DNA from: Enoplolaimus lenunculus
Taxonomy: Eukaryota; Nematoda; Enoplea; Enoplida; Thoracostomopsidae
Direction: 5' to 3'
NCBI GenBank assembly: GCA_030248215.1
Contig: JASANG010001085.1
Coordinates: 1-64,000 of the forward strand
DNA length: 64,000 bases
The notes beneath the pieces are model-generated. The model was given only the letters and a program-made list of their open reading frames with translations. It was not told the DNA's origin and did not search any database. The translations under genes were made by a program, and so were the position numbers. This document shows positions 13,501-26,000 of the stretch, piece by piece; position 1 is the first letter of the stretch; every line of letters starts with the position of its first letter.

Positions 13501-16500
13501 GTGAAAGTTTTCGCACGATATTGGTCCTCCCAGTCAAAAATTTTGGGATCCGCCCCGGTTCGAGTTGTGGTTGTAAAATGAGTTAAGCTTATCCCGATTT
13601 CAAGCAAACTATCTGCTATAAGTTGGTACCAATTTTGTCTCTATACTTGCACTGGCCAATGTATAAAACAGGGACGGAACTGTAGCATAATCATATTCCT
13701 ACGCCGAAACCTAGCGTAAGAATGAGCTAATACCTAATTCTAAGCAAAAAAAAATTCGTCTAAAGTTAAAGCTTACTCTATTCCAAACCAACGCGTTTCG
13801 TGCCTAATCTTTACACGGTCTCTTATACCGGCATGATAACGAATTTTAATGCTAAGTTCAATCCAAATGCGGCATAATTATTTTACTAATAATTTGCATA
13901 AATTTTAAGTATACTTAATCGCAGCATAAACATTTTAAACGTTTAGTTTTTTTGTCAAAATTAATCAATTAATTGTTGGTATTTAGAAAACTGAAATTTG
14001 TAAGTATTTTTTATTTAAAAAAAACTCAAATTTGACAGAATTTGTAAAAACTGCGATCAGTTCAAATGTTTTCTACAATTTTTTCAAAAATGGAATTTTT
14101 GCTACGCACAAAATTGCTGTTAATTTGTCAATATTTTCAGACCGCGACACCACCCGCTGCCCACCTGATTGGAGTTCGTCAAACGGTTGCTGTTACGGGG
14201 TCATCAACGTGGGAGTCACGTACAACGAAGCGAGTACAGTGTGCGCCCTGTACGCCGCTGAATTGCACCCAGCACTTGGACCAAGTGATACCACTGTTTT
14301 GCAGTCGCTTTCTATCTCGGGTACGCTTATAAATCAGCACTGTTACTTTAAGCAAGAGAGCATGATACAAGAGTGTCCAACTTTTGGAAATTCACATGGT
14401 ACAAAATGTGCCATGGTGTGTGGCCACCGACTGCCCTTATTTACAGGAGGGGGTTGCTGTCACATGCAATACCCCTAAATTAAACTGTAAGCGGAGTATT
14501 TTTGATGCGAAATACATATGCATACAATGGTTCGCACAGTTTGTACACACACCCCATGTAAATACGGGGGTCGGTCAAAAACGCAACGCGTACCGGGTAC
14601 ATTTTGTACCATGCGGAATCCCAAGAGTTGCATACTCTTGTATCATACACTCTTTACTTTAAACAATTAGAAAAGTTCTAATTCTCTTCCCTCACAATTT
14701 TTCATGTACGGAATTAGCGTTTACATCCGTAACCTTTTTGGTTCCATGTATAGAACAGGGCCGGAACAATAGTATAAGCATATTCCTAAGCCTAAGCGTA
14801 TGTATGAGCCTATTCCTAATCCTAAGCCTAAGCGTATGGATGACACTATTCCTAAGCCTAATCCTAAGCCTAAGCCAAAAAATTAGTCTAAAGCTTAAAC
14901 TGACTCTACTTATAGCCCCTCCGGAAAACGATCCGGCCCTGTTCTATACATGGACCCTTTTTGGCTCACCAATTAGGGGGGGTCCACACCACCCAAACCA
15001 CCCTAGTTACGTGAGTCTCTGCAACAACTCGAATGCCGAATTCACGGCAGTACATTTTATTCTAATTTTTTTCAAATGCAATTGCTAAACGCATTTGCAT
15101 TTAATTTTAGTTTAAGACTAAACGACCGATCTTTTCTGTAGACTTTGAGATTTGTACCTGGAGCAGTCTACCAACGGTTCATGATACGCCATAGACTGAG
15201 ACACTTCACATTGTTATATGTTGCGGTTTGCAGTACCGCGCAGTCTCCATATGACACAATTCCATCCAATCCGGAATGGGGTATTGTAGAATTTTTTCAT
15301 TGGCTGTACAATAGACTGTTGCTGCTGAACCCTTAAGGGGTAAGACGGAAAAAGGTTCACGTGATACGACATAGACTTAGTTACTCAGGCACGCAAGTGT
15401 CATACCTGATAAACTCTTTTTATTACTAAACTGATAATAGGTGCTATACACAGTTGAAGCTACCAGCGTACAACCGGAGGTCTGCGTCATATTACAGATA
15501 TTGGCTAAAATTAACTAATTAACCACATTTTTTACTACTTAATTTCGTCTCAGTTCCGGCTCTGGCAAGTTTTGTTGACCTCCGGCTCCGATATTTTTTG
15601 CACCTCCGGTTGCACCCTGGAAGCTATACCAATGTTTATTTTAGCCAGAGCATGGGTGGACGTAACTCGAAGCTCGAGTGATGCAACAAAATTTATTGAC
15701 TCGTGTGGAAATGAAATTCAATACAGTAACTGGCAACAGAACCAGCCGGATAATGCTGCCGGGTAAACTTTTAAATTTGTGAATGCAAATTTTTTTAAAC
15801 AAGTTGCAATTTCAACTTGCGTGCTTTGCATCTCAGAGGTCTCCCACCGTAATTCTCTAATCTTATTTCTCGAGTAATGTTTTATGATGTAAAATTATTA
15901 GCTATGTATTTATGATTAAAATTATTAGCTATGTATTTATGATTAAAATTATAAGCTATGTATTTATGATTAAAATTATTAGCTATGTATTTATGATTAA
16001 AATTATTAGCTATGTATTTATGATTAAAGTCATTAGCTAATAGTAACTAAAATTTTGAATGCAGAATTTTTCAACAAGTTGAAATTTCAACTTGCGTGTT
16101 TTGCATCTCAGAGGTCTTTCACCATAATTGCAAGTCTTTATTTATCGAGTAATGTTTTCTGAGTTAAAATTATTAGCTATGTATTTATGATTAAAATCAA
16201 ATTTTGTCAATTTTATTTTCAGAGCCGAAGACTGTGTCGAAATCCTTCCAACCAACGCTGAACGGAATGACGCGCGATGTGATACGCCAAATCAAGTGAT
16301 TTGCCGACGTTGTGACAGTGGTAAATATACATTTTATTTGTATTTTGCTAAATTTGAAACTTTCCTGTTACATTTTACGTATAATTGTGCATTTAAAACT
16401 ACGAATTAAGCTGGTTAAGCTTAATATTTACTCGAGTTCGAGCACCATTACGGGTAGAATCTGCTCAACTCAGCAATAAACAGAAGAATAGTGTAGGTAA

Positions 16501-19500
16501 TGGACACAAGTATGGTTGTCGAATAGGCTGGCTTGGAGTTGAGTTCAATAGCAGTAGTAGTAGCAGCAGAAAGAATCTAAACAACACTTTTGGAAAGTTC
16601 ACCGCTGTCCGTGTATACAACAGAGGCGGATGGTAAAACAAACTGCCAACGAAGTTGCTTCTTCGAGCAAAATACCAATGTCGCTTTAGCGGAGATGTCG
16701 TAACAATACGATGTTCGAGCAAAAGTTTCAAAAAGAAAAAGACAAAAAATTATAGCTTTAACGGAAACTCAAAATTTCGGCGAGTGACCAATCACAACAA
16801 GCAATTGTTCGATGAGGATGTAAAGAACATTAACCAAATCGTTTATAATGACTGAATAAGCACAGCAAATATCAATTTTTATTGAGATCTGAGGCGGACT
16901 GAGTCTAAATGAGTCAAGCCGGTGGTATGCGGTACCATATGTAACCCCAATTCCCTGTAAATCCTAGTGAGTTGATTTTAACTCTGTATGAGTTGAATCA
17001 GTCAGTCTGAAGGACTTTCAGAACTCAAAATTCTGTTTCAGTAAAACACACTCTGAGTTTATTATTCAACTTACGCGGAATCAAGTGACCTCAGAGTGAG
17101 GATCAACTTAATTTTGAGTGAGTTAATGTTTGCTGTTATTAACTCACAAATAACTAACTCTATCTGAGTTGGTTAATCAACTCATTGAAGTTTACAGTGA
17201 CGTTGAATTTCAATCACTCGGCGTCAAGCCAGTTCAGTCGGATTCAAACGTGAATCGAAAAAGTTTGATTCAAAGCTAATGCGAAAATTAATATTAAGAT
17301 AAGAATTATTCAAAATTGATTACAAACAAGCATTAGATTGACTTGAACGTTCACTGTAAATTCCAATGAGTGAAATAATCAATTCAGCCAGTGAGTTGGT
17401 TATTTCTGAATTAATATCAATAAACATTAACTCACTATCAGTTGAGTTGAGTTGATAAATTAACTCAGTATAGACTTGAATCAACTCAAATTCCTGAGTT
17501 CTGATAGTCCTCATTCAGACTGAGTGATTCGACTCATTTTGAGTTAAAATCAACTCACTGAAATCAAGAGTGGATGATGTCCACGTTGCAGAAGAGTGTG
17601 CAACTGCTTGGGCTGTGCATGGTACTAAATGTACCAGCACGCGTTGCAGTTTTGTTCGACCCCCCTCAATCAGGGGGTTTTAAGCAAGGGATTAACATAG
17701 TATGCTTCAGTACACCTACCCCCCTTCATTTAAGGGGGGGTCAACGATGTTGTTTAATCACACTTACTACTATATAAAACTGAATACAGACCCACAAGGG
17801 GGGTAGGCCAAAAACGCAAAGCGTGCCGGGTACATTCTGTAATACCCAGAAGTACCCAGTTGCACACTCTTGTTATAAAGAGTGATGTCTAACCAAAAAG
17901 TTGATAAAGAACTGTGTTTATAACAGTGCGTGAATGAGTGCATTCTGTGTACAAAGAATGTAAAGAGCACACGTTGCGTTTTTGGCCTACCCTGTTATTT
18001 AGGGGGGTAAGACTTGCGCGAACCAATGACACTGTACGTATACGACATCAAAAATACTCCGCTATTAATTTAATTTAGGGGTATAGCATGTGATATCGAC
18101 CATCTCCTAAATAACGGGGAAGTCGGGCAAAAACGCAACGCCCAGTGGTACATATTGTACCATGCGGAACACCAAGAGTTGCACAATCTTGTTAAAACAT
18201 CATCGACTTTTGGTCTCATCGGGTTTTGCTGTACCAACCCCTTCTCTCGGTATGCCTTCAATGCTAGGTTGATTATGGGTGACAAAAAAATGTTAGACAA
18301 CAGTAACTCGAATACGCAAATATTCAAGTATCTCAATTCGATAAACACAGCATTTCAGTGTTTTAAGTGCAAAAATAGCAATTATATCGCTGGCGCGTTG
18401 CGCTGTGTAGGTTCAGCGGTCAAATGCATACCAGTCGTAGTGGGACTACATTTATTGAGCGAAGCTCGAACGCATGTAAGCAATTAAGGTAATATGCAAA
18501 TTATTTGTTGGCTAACTATTCATTTATCGGTTTTGGAGGTTTGTAGGCAATTTCCTCAGATTCCTCGCACCCAAAAACCCTTCAGCCACTCTAATAATTT
18601 TTGGGATAATTTAAAAAGTCCTAATTTTGTTTTGTCAATTAAGCTAATATGCAATTTAGTTATTAGCTAACTATTCAATTATCGGTTTTGGAGGTTTGTA
18701 AACAATTTATTCAGATTCTTCGCACCCAAAAACCTTCACTAAACCCTAATATTTATTGTAATATTTTAAAAAATCCTAGTTTTGTCTTGTCAATTAAGCT
18801 AATATGCAAATTAGCTATTAGCTAACTATTCAATTATCGGTTTTGGATGTTTGTAAACTATTTATTCAAATTCCTCGCACCTAAAAACCCTTTAGTGCTG
18901 AAATTATATTGCTTTTAACCTTAATAATTAGTGAAATATTGTAAAAAGTCCTAATTTAGGCTTATAAACTAAGCTAATATGCAAATTATCTATTAGATAA
19001 CTTTTCAATTATCGCTTTTGGAGGTTTGTAAACTGTCTACATAGATTCCTCGCACCCAAAAATCCTTTAATGCTAAAATTAGATTGCTTCTAACTGTAAT
19101 AATTAGTGAAATATTGTGGAAAGTCCTAATTTAGGCTTAATTAATTATGCAAATTAGCCTGTAGCTAATAAACGGCTTAATATTTTAAAACCCCAATGCG
19201 AGGTTAACACTTCAGGATAATTGGCTTTCAAACAAAAAAAGTTTATCAAAATCGGTTCAGCCGTTCCTGAGATTCTTTTCTCACGGACAGACGGACAGAC
19301 AGACGGACGGACATCCACCTTTCGACCCCCAAGTACAAAACATAAAACGCTTCGCTCAATGAGAATTTGGCTTTTAAAACAATAGAATTTGTGTGAAAGT
19401 TTCGTTTACAGCTATTTACTGCTTTAGCCAATCCGACAAACGTGGAAACATGTCCAACGACAACTACAACGACAACAACGACGACAACGACAACAACGAC

Positions 19501-19979
19501 GACAATGACGACAACGACAACAACGACGACAACGACGACAACGACAACAACGACGACAACGACAACAACGACGATGACAACGACGACGACAACGACGACA
19601 ACAATGGCGACAACGACGACCACGACGACAACGACGACCACAACGACGACGACAACGACGCCGACAGCGACGACAACTACGAAAACTACGAACACAACGA
19701 CGACAACAACGACAACGACGACGACTGCAACAACGACGACAACAACAACAACATCAACCACAACTGTAACAATCACTACTACAGCAACGACAACCACAAC
19801 GTTCACAACTGGAACAACTACAACTAATAAAATTACAACTTCCACAAATACTACTAGAACAACTACAACTACTACCACTACTATTACTAATACCACTACT
19901 ACAACAGCTTTCACAACTACTACAACTACTACTACAACTACTACTGCTACAACTACTACTACTACTACTACTACTACTC

Positions 19980-20014
<35 letters not shown>

Positions 20015-23000
20015 GCAAGCACTACAACTACAACTACTACTGCAACCACAACTATTACTACAACTACAACTACTACAACTACTACTACAACTACAGGTAC
20101 AACTACAACAACAACAACTACTACTACCACTACTACTACTACAACAACTACAACTACAACTACTACAACTACAGCTACAACTACAACAACAACTACTACT
20201 ACCACTACTACTACTGCTACTACAACTACTACTACCACTACTACTACTACAACTACAACTACTACTACTACAACAACTACTACTACAACTACTATTACTA
20301 CAACTTTAACAACAACAAGTAATGTTTTTCATTTAATATCCGTTTGATAAAAATAATTTGCAACATTTTTAATTTTAAAATTTCAAACCTCAAATATTTA
20401 GAAATTCATAAAATTGAAATACGCAACAAAAGTTCTATAATGTTCTAAAAGCATATAATAAGTAAATATTAAAAAGTAATAAGTGAGACAACCGGAATTT
20501 TTACTAAACATTCAAACAGCTGTCGATGGAAATAATTTGGACCAGCTGGGCACCAGAGCTCTTGGAAGTAGCCAGGATTTTGGAAAATGTGCCATGTATA
20601 AAAATTTCAAAACCAGTTGCTTGTATATCAACTGAAAAAAATGCCTAAAAACTCGCGATCAAAAATTTCAAAACGGTTTTCAATCTTGATATCCATGGCT
20701 ACGCTGGTGACCAGAACCGATATGTAACAGGGGAAGCCAGTTTAATTATTATCACAAATCGTATAGAAATTCACTGTACGTAAAAATAAATGCAAAAATA
20801 TGAATGCACGAGAATAATGCGAAAATAGTGTTTGCAGTTTAATGCGGGTTTCACGTTATAACTAGGGCAGTCAGGGCGCGTTTTGTCACATGTTGATTCG
20901 ATACCAACATAAATTTTTGTTACCATCATATGATACGGACGGACAAAAGTCGAATATCATGTCACATAATCAGACATGTTGTTGAACATCATATGATATT
21001 CCAAGTCAATACCATATATGGTATGATGTCCAACAAGACGGTTTTGGAGTATCATATGATATTCCATTATGTAGTTTAACACGTATCATAACACAATCCG
21101 CTAAAATTTGAATTTTCCCGCCAAATTTTGAATTTTCGCGCCAAAGTTCAAATTTCTCGCTAAAATTTTAATTTCCCACAAGATTTGAATTTCCTGCCAG
21201 ATTTTGACTTTTTCCACCAAACACAATTTTCCCGCCAAATTTTAAATTTTCCTACCATAATTTAAATTTTCCTGCCAAATTTTGAATTTTCCTGCCATAA
21301 TTTAAATTTTCCGCCGTAATATAAGTATTTATTTACATTGTCTCGTAATATCATATGATACTAATGGCACATATCGGTTAGTAATATATGATATCCCAAA
21401 CCTAGTTATGCAACTAACTCAGTTGACATTTTTAAAATGATCATACGATATTGACAGACAATGTAGGGAATATCAAATATTATAAGACAAAACGTGACCG
21501 ATACGTGATGTTAGCAGACAACCACTGTTTTTGGAATATCATATTGGGTTACATCGCAGACAAAATGTAATCCAATATATACAACGTGACAAAACGTGAC
21601 TCAGCTGCACCGTTTATAATGTGAACCCAGCATAAACGCTGAAAAGCGTTTAAATAATAGCATTTTGATACGCAGGCAATTCAAATTAGAGTTTCTCCAC
21701 TTACATAAAAAACGTTTTGAATGACGTTGTTTGTAACACAAAAAGCGTTTAAAACAGCGTTTTATTTTTGACACGAACCCTTTAGTTTCAAATTTGTCAG
21801 CGTTAACGTCTTAAGAGATGTGTATTATTTGAATAATTGCAGTTGCAGTGTGATACTTTCATTTTAGCTCAAACTGTTCCTGAAACTGTAAGTGATATAT
21901 TTTGAGTTGTTATTTGGCTGGCACCTCGGAATTTTGGAACAGTTAAACTTTTCCGCTTTTTTACTGTATAAACAGTGCCAAGCACAAATTTATGTATTTT
22001 CGTTCATTGTTGTATAACATCAGCCCATGTAAAGATCAGGAGTGGAACGTTATGCTTGGGACTGCAACAGAATAAGCTTAAACTTTACACTAATTTTTTG
22101 CATACGCTTAGGCTAAGGCTTAATTGGTATAAACTCATTTTTACGCTTAGGCTTACGCTTAGGTGTAGGAATATGCTTAATCTACAGTTACGGCGCTTAA
22201 AGTAACATCGGCCATAGCCTTAATAAATCGTTCAAACATTACTAAATCCCAACGCATCACAAATACTCGATTCGCATCTGGTCATGTTTCAATTGCAGTT
22301 GGCAATTTCGACCATTGTAAAGAACAGTGGAGGAACCGTATTGCAAGCATATAGCTAAGCCTAAGCCTAAGCCTAAGTCAAGCAAAAAATTACTCTCAAG
22401 TTTAAGCTTACTGTATAACAATCTCACAAAAAACGTTCCGCCCCTGATCTTTACATGGGCCGCAATTTCTGTGAACGTATTTAAATTGTTTACAATCGAA
22501 ACGTTCAGTGCTGCTATCCTATTTGTTAATTCTGTTTACGTTGTTTTAGGTTCATCCAAACTTTGTCATTTGGCCAATCGTTGTTGAAAAAATCTCATGT
22601 CTCATACTTGTAGTCGCTTTAGCGTTAAGTTTGGCTGTGTTTGCTAGATTCCGGTAAGTATTTTTATTTTCTTTATAATGAATATAAAAAAAGATAACTT
22701 ACGGACTTATTACGTAATTGTGGAAATTCTTGTATAATATTTACATATTTCTAAAAATTAAACAATTTTTTCTATTTCTGAATTTGTTTAAAGCTGAATT
22801 TCTGAAATCTTACTTGAGTATTTACTTAAGTTACACTTAAGTATTAATTACTTAGGACGCCGGCTTAATTTAATACTTAACTAGCCAAAAATAAATAACC
22901 GCCAAATGTATATAAGACATTGTCATAACTAGTAAGCCACGGCGGTTTTACTACATATTACGGAGGCATCTTGAGTTTACAATTTCAATTAGACCAAGGT

Positions 23001-26000
23001 TAGTATAGCTAAAATGTTGATCTGCAAGATATGAGATTTAGACTGTATGACTAAAGTATTTACTTAACTTAAGTACGCTAATAAAAATTAAAAACGACAA
23101 AATTGGTTAAGTAATTGCTTAGCACATACTTAAAAACTAAGTCGTACTTAAATAACGTTCCTGACACCTATGCCGAAAAATGCTGTTTATAAACGAAGAC
23201 TGAATTGACTCATTCAAAAGTCAGCCTAAAAATTCATTTATTTCTTAATTTCTTAAAATCAAAATCAAGTTTTAATAGAAACAAAATTAATTTATTGAAT
23301 TTTAAACTTAACTTCAGAGTGAAACATCTTGAGCGCTGTTTACAAATGGGAGTTGAGATTGGATTATTGGTGGCGCACGTTTTACTGTTCATATTCGCTG
23401 AACCTTACAAAATACAAGTAAATCATTTGGCGGTGACATCAAACTTTATTGAAATTTGACATTTTTTGAAATTTTGAGTATTTTTTCAAAATTACCATTT
23501 GAGTATATTATTATCAAACATATGTATGTTTTTGTAAACCCAAGAGTGGATGACCCATGTACAGAACAGGGCCGGAACAGTAGTATAAACATATTCCTAA
23601 CATAAGCCTAAGCCTAAGCCACAGCCTAAGCGTACAGATGAGCATAATCCTAAGCCTGAGCCTAAGCATAAGTCTAAACAAAAAAATTATTCTAAAGCTG
23701 AACTATTATAGCCCATCCGGAAAACGATCCGGCCCTGTTGTATACGTGGGCCGAGTGGATCATCATAGTTTATTTGACAAGAGTATGCAAATTAGTTGTT
23801 TTCGCGTGATACAAAATGTAGCACCGTGCGATGCGTTTTTGCTGTACCCCCCGTTTTATTTAAAAAGCCCGTCGATGCAATAAGAATAACAACGCTTCTG
23901 TGAAAAATTTCTCAAAAGGGGATCATTTATTTCACTTTTCCAAAGCCAAAAATTGTCTCTCAACCTCGAAACTGTAACACCCTAAATAAGAAGGCTTTAG
24001 GTCAAAAACGCCACGCACGCTGGTTACATTCTTTTCTACATAGAATGTGCCACTGGAGTTCGAATCCTAGCATAAATGTAGGTCTCCGATGAAATAGAAA
24101 TATTCATCTGATCAAAGGTTAATGGTATTTTATTCCTGGCATGAAACTTATGAATTCAAATACAAGAAAGGTGTTTTTGGCCAATACAAAGAACAAGGCC
24201 GGAACAGTAGTACGTAAGCCGAAGCCTATGCAACAAAACAGTCTAAAGCTTAAGCTTAATCTATTGCAGTCCCACCGAAAAACGTCCCGCCGCGATTTTT
24301 ACATGGGCCACGATTGTAAACGACGTATGACTGAACCTGAATGCGTTCAAATTTATTTCTGGTTTTCAGAATCGAACGCTATGCCGACTGGCTTCAGCTA
24401 CAATTCAACTATTTTACATTGTACACTTTGCGTTCATGTGCCTCGAAGGACTTCAAGCGTTTGGAAAAATGACAAATGTTATTTGTATCGGTGGCATGAT
24501 GAATCGAAAAAGCAACGCAGTGCTTGCATTAGGTACTGCGAAATATTCAGCCATTGAAAGCACGTATTCTCAAATGTGTATAGCATCTATCAACAGTTTC
24601 GTAAATAGCAAAAATGTATATTTGATAAAGTGCGACATTTCTTATTATTTATGGGTTCGATTGTTTGAAGTATCATGTGGAACCAATGGAACGTCATTTA
24701 ATGATAAATCTTAATTCATATAAAACCTTGGTTTTTGTCTCCGTTGGGGAAAAGGTGGTTTAGACCGAAGTGGCCCCTTTTGGATGCGTCATTGTCTCTT
24801 GAATCTTTTTGTACTCGTACTCTATCACGTTTTATACACACTTGATCGCGGCAAGAGTTAATGACTATTGATTGCAGTCACCGATTACAAGAGTATACAA
24901 CTGGAAACATTCTGTACACTCTTGATCATGGCAAGAGTTGGTGATCACTGATTGTAGTAACCGATTACAAGAGTATGCAACTGGAAACATTCTGTACACT
25001 CTTGATCATGGCAAGAGTTAATGATCATTGATTGTAGTCACCGATTACAAGAGTATGCAACTGGAAACATTCTGTACACTCTTGATCATGGCAAGAGTTA
25101 ATGATCATTGATTGTAGTCACCGATTACAAGAGTATGCAACTGGAAACATTCTGTACACTCTTGATCATGGCAAGAGTTAATGATCATTGATTGTAGTCA
25201 CCGATTACAAGAGTATGCAACTGGAAACATTCTGTACACTCTTGATCATGGCAAGAGTTAATGACCATTGATTGTAGTCACCGATTACAAGAGTATGCAA
25301 CTGGAAACATTCTGTACACTCTTGATCATGGCAAGAGTTAATGATCATTGATTGTAGTCACCGATTACAAGAGTATGCAACTGGAAACATTCTGTATACT
25401 CTTGATCATGGCAAGAGTTAATGATCATTGATTGTAGTCACCGATTACAAGAGTATGCAACTGGAAACATTCTGTATACTCTTGATCATGGCAAGAGTTA
25501 ATGACCATTGATTGTAGTCACCGATTACAAGAGTATGCAACTGGAAACATTCTGTACACTCTTGATCATGGCAAGAGTTAATGATCATTGATTGTAGTCA
25601 CCGATTACAAGAGTATGCAACTGGAAACATTCTGTATACTCTTGATCATGGCAAGAGTTAATGATCATTGATTGTAGTCACCGATTACAAGAGTATGCAA
25701 CTGGAAACATTCTGTATACTCTTGATCATGGCAAGAGTTAATGACCATTGATTGTAGTCACCGATTACAAGAGTATGCAACTGGAAACATTCTGTACACT
25801 CTTGATCATGGCAAGAGTTAATGATCATTGATTGTAGTCACCGATTACAAGAGTATGCAACTGGAAACATTCTGTATACTCTTGATCAAGGCAAGAGTTA
25901 ATGATCATTGATTGTAGTCACCGATTACAAGAGTATGCAACTGGAAACATTCTGTACACTCTTGATCATGGCAAGAGTTAATGATCATTGATTGTAGTCA

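Noticed and set aside
19246-20238. 330-codon minus-strand frame, almost all valine
   Set aside because: Mirror of the threonine codons of exon M2; no splice or start logic on that strand.
22318-22640. Calling the frame ending in SSKLCHLANRC as the helix 1 exon
   Set aside because: It stops early; the phase-0 frame after the same acceptor gives a proper helix and a GTAAGT donor.
24141-24557. 138-codon frame with CYLYRWHDESKK, at first taken for a frameshifted lectin exon
   Set aside because: The phase-0 frame over the same bases reads a clear helix 3 with EGLQ and fits both neighbouring exons.
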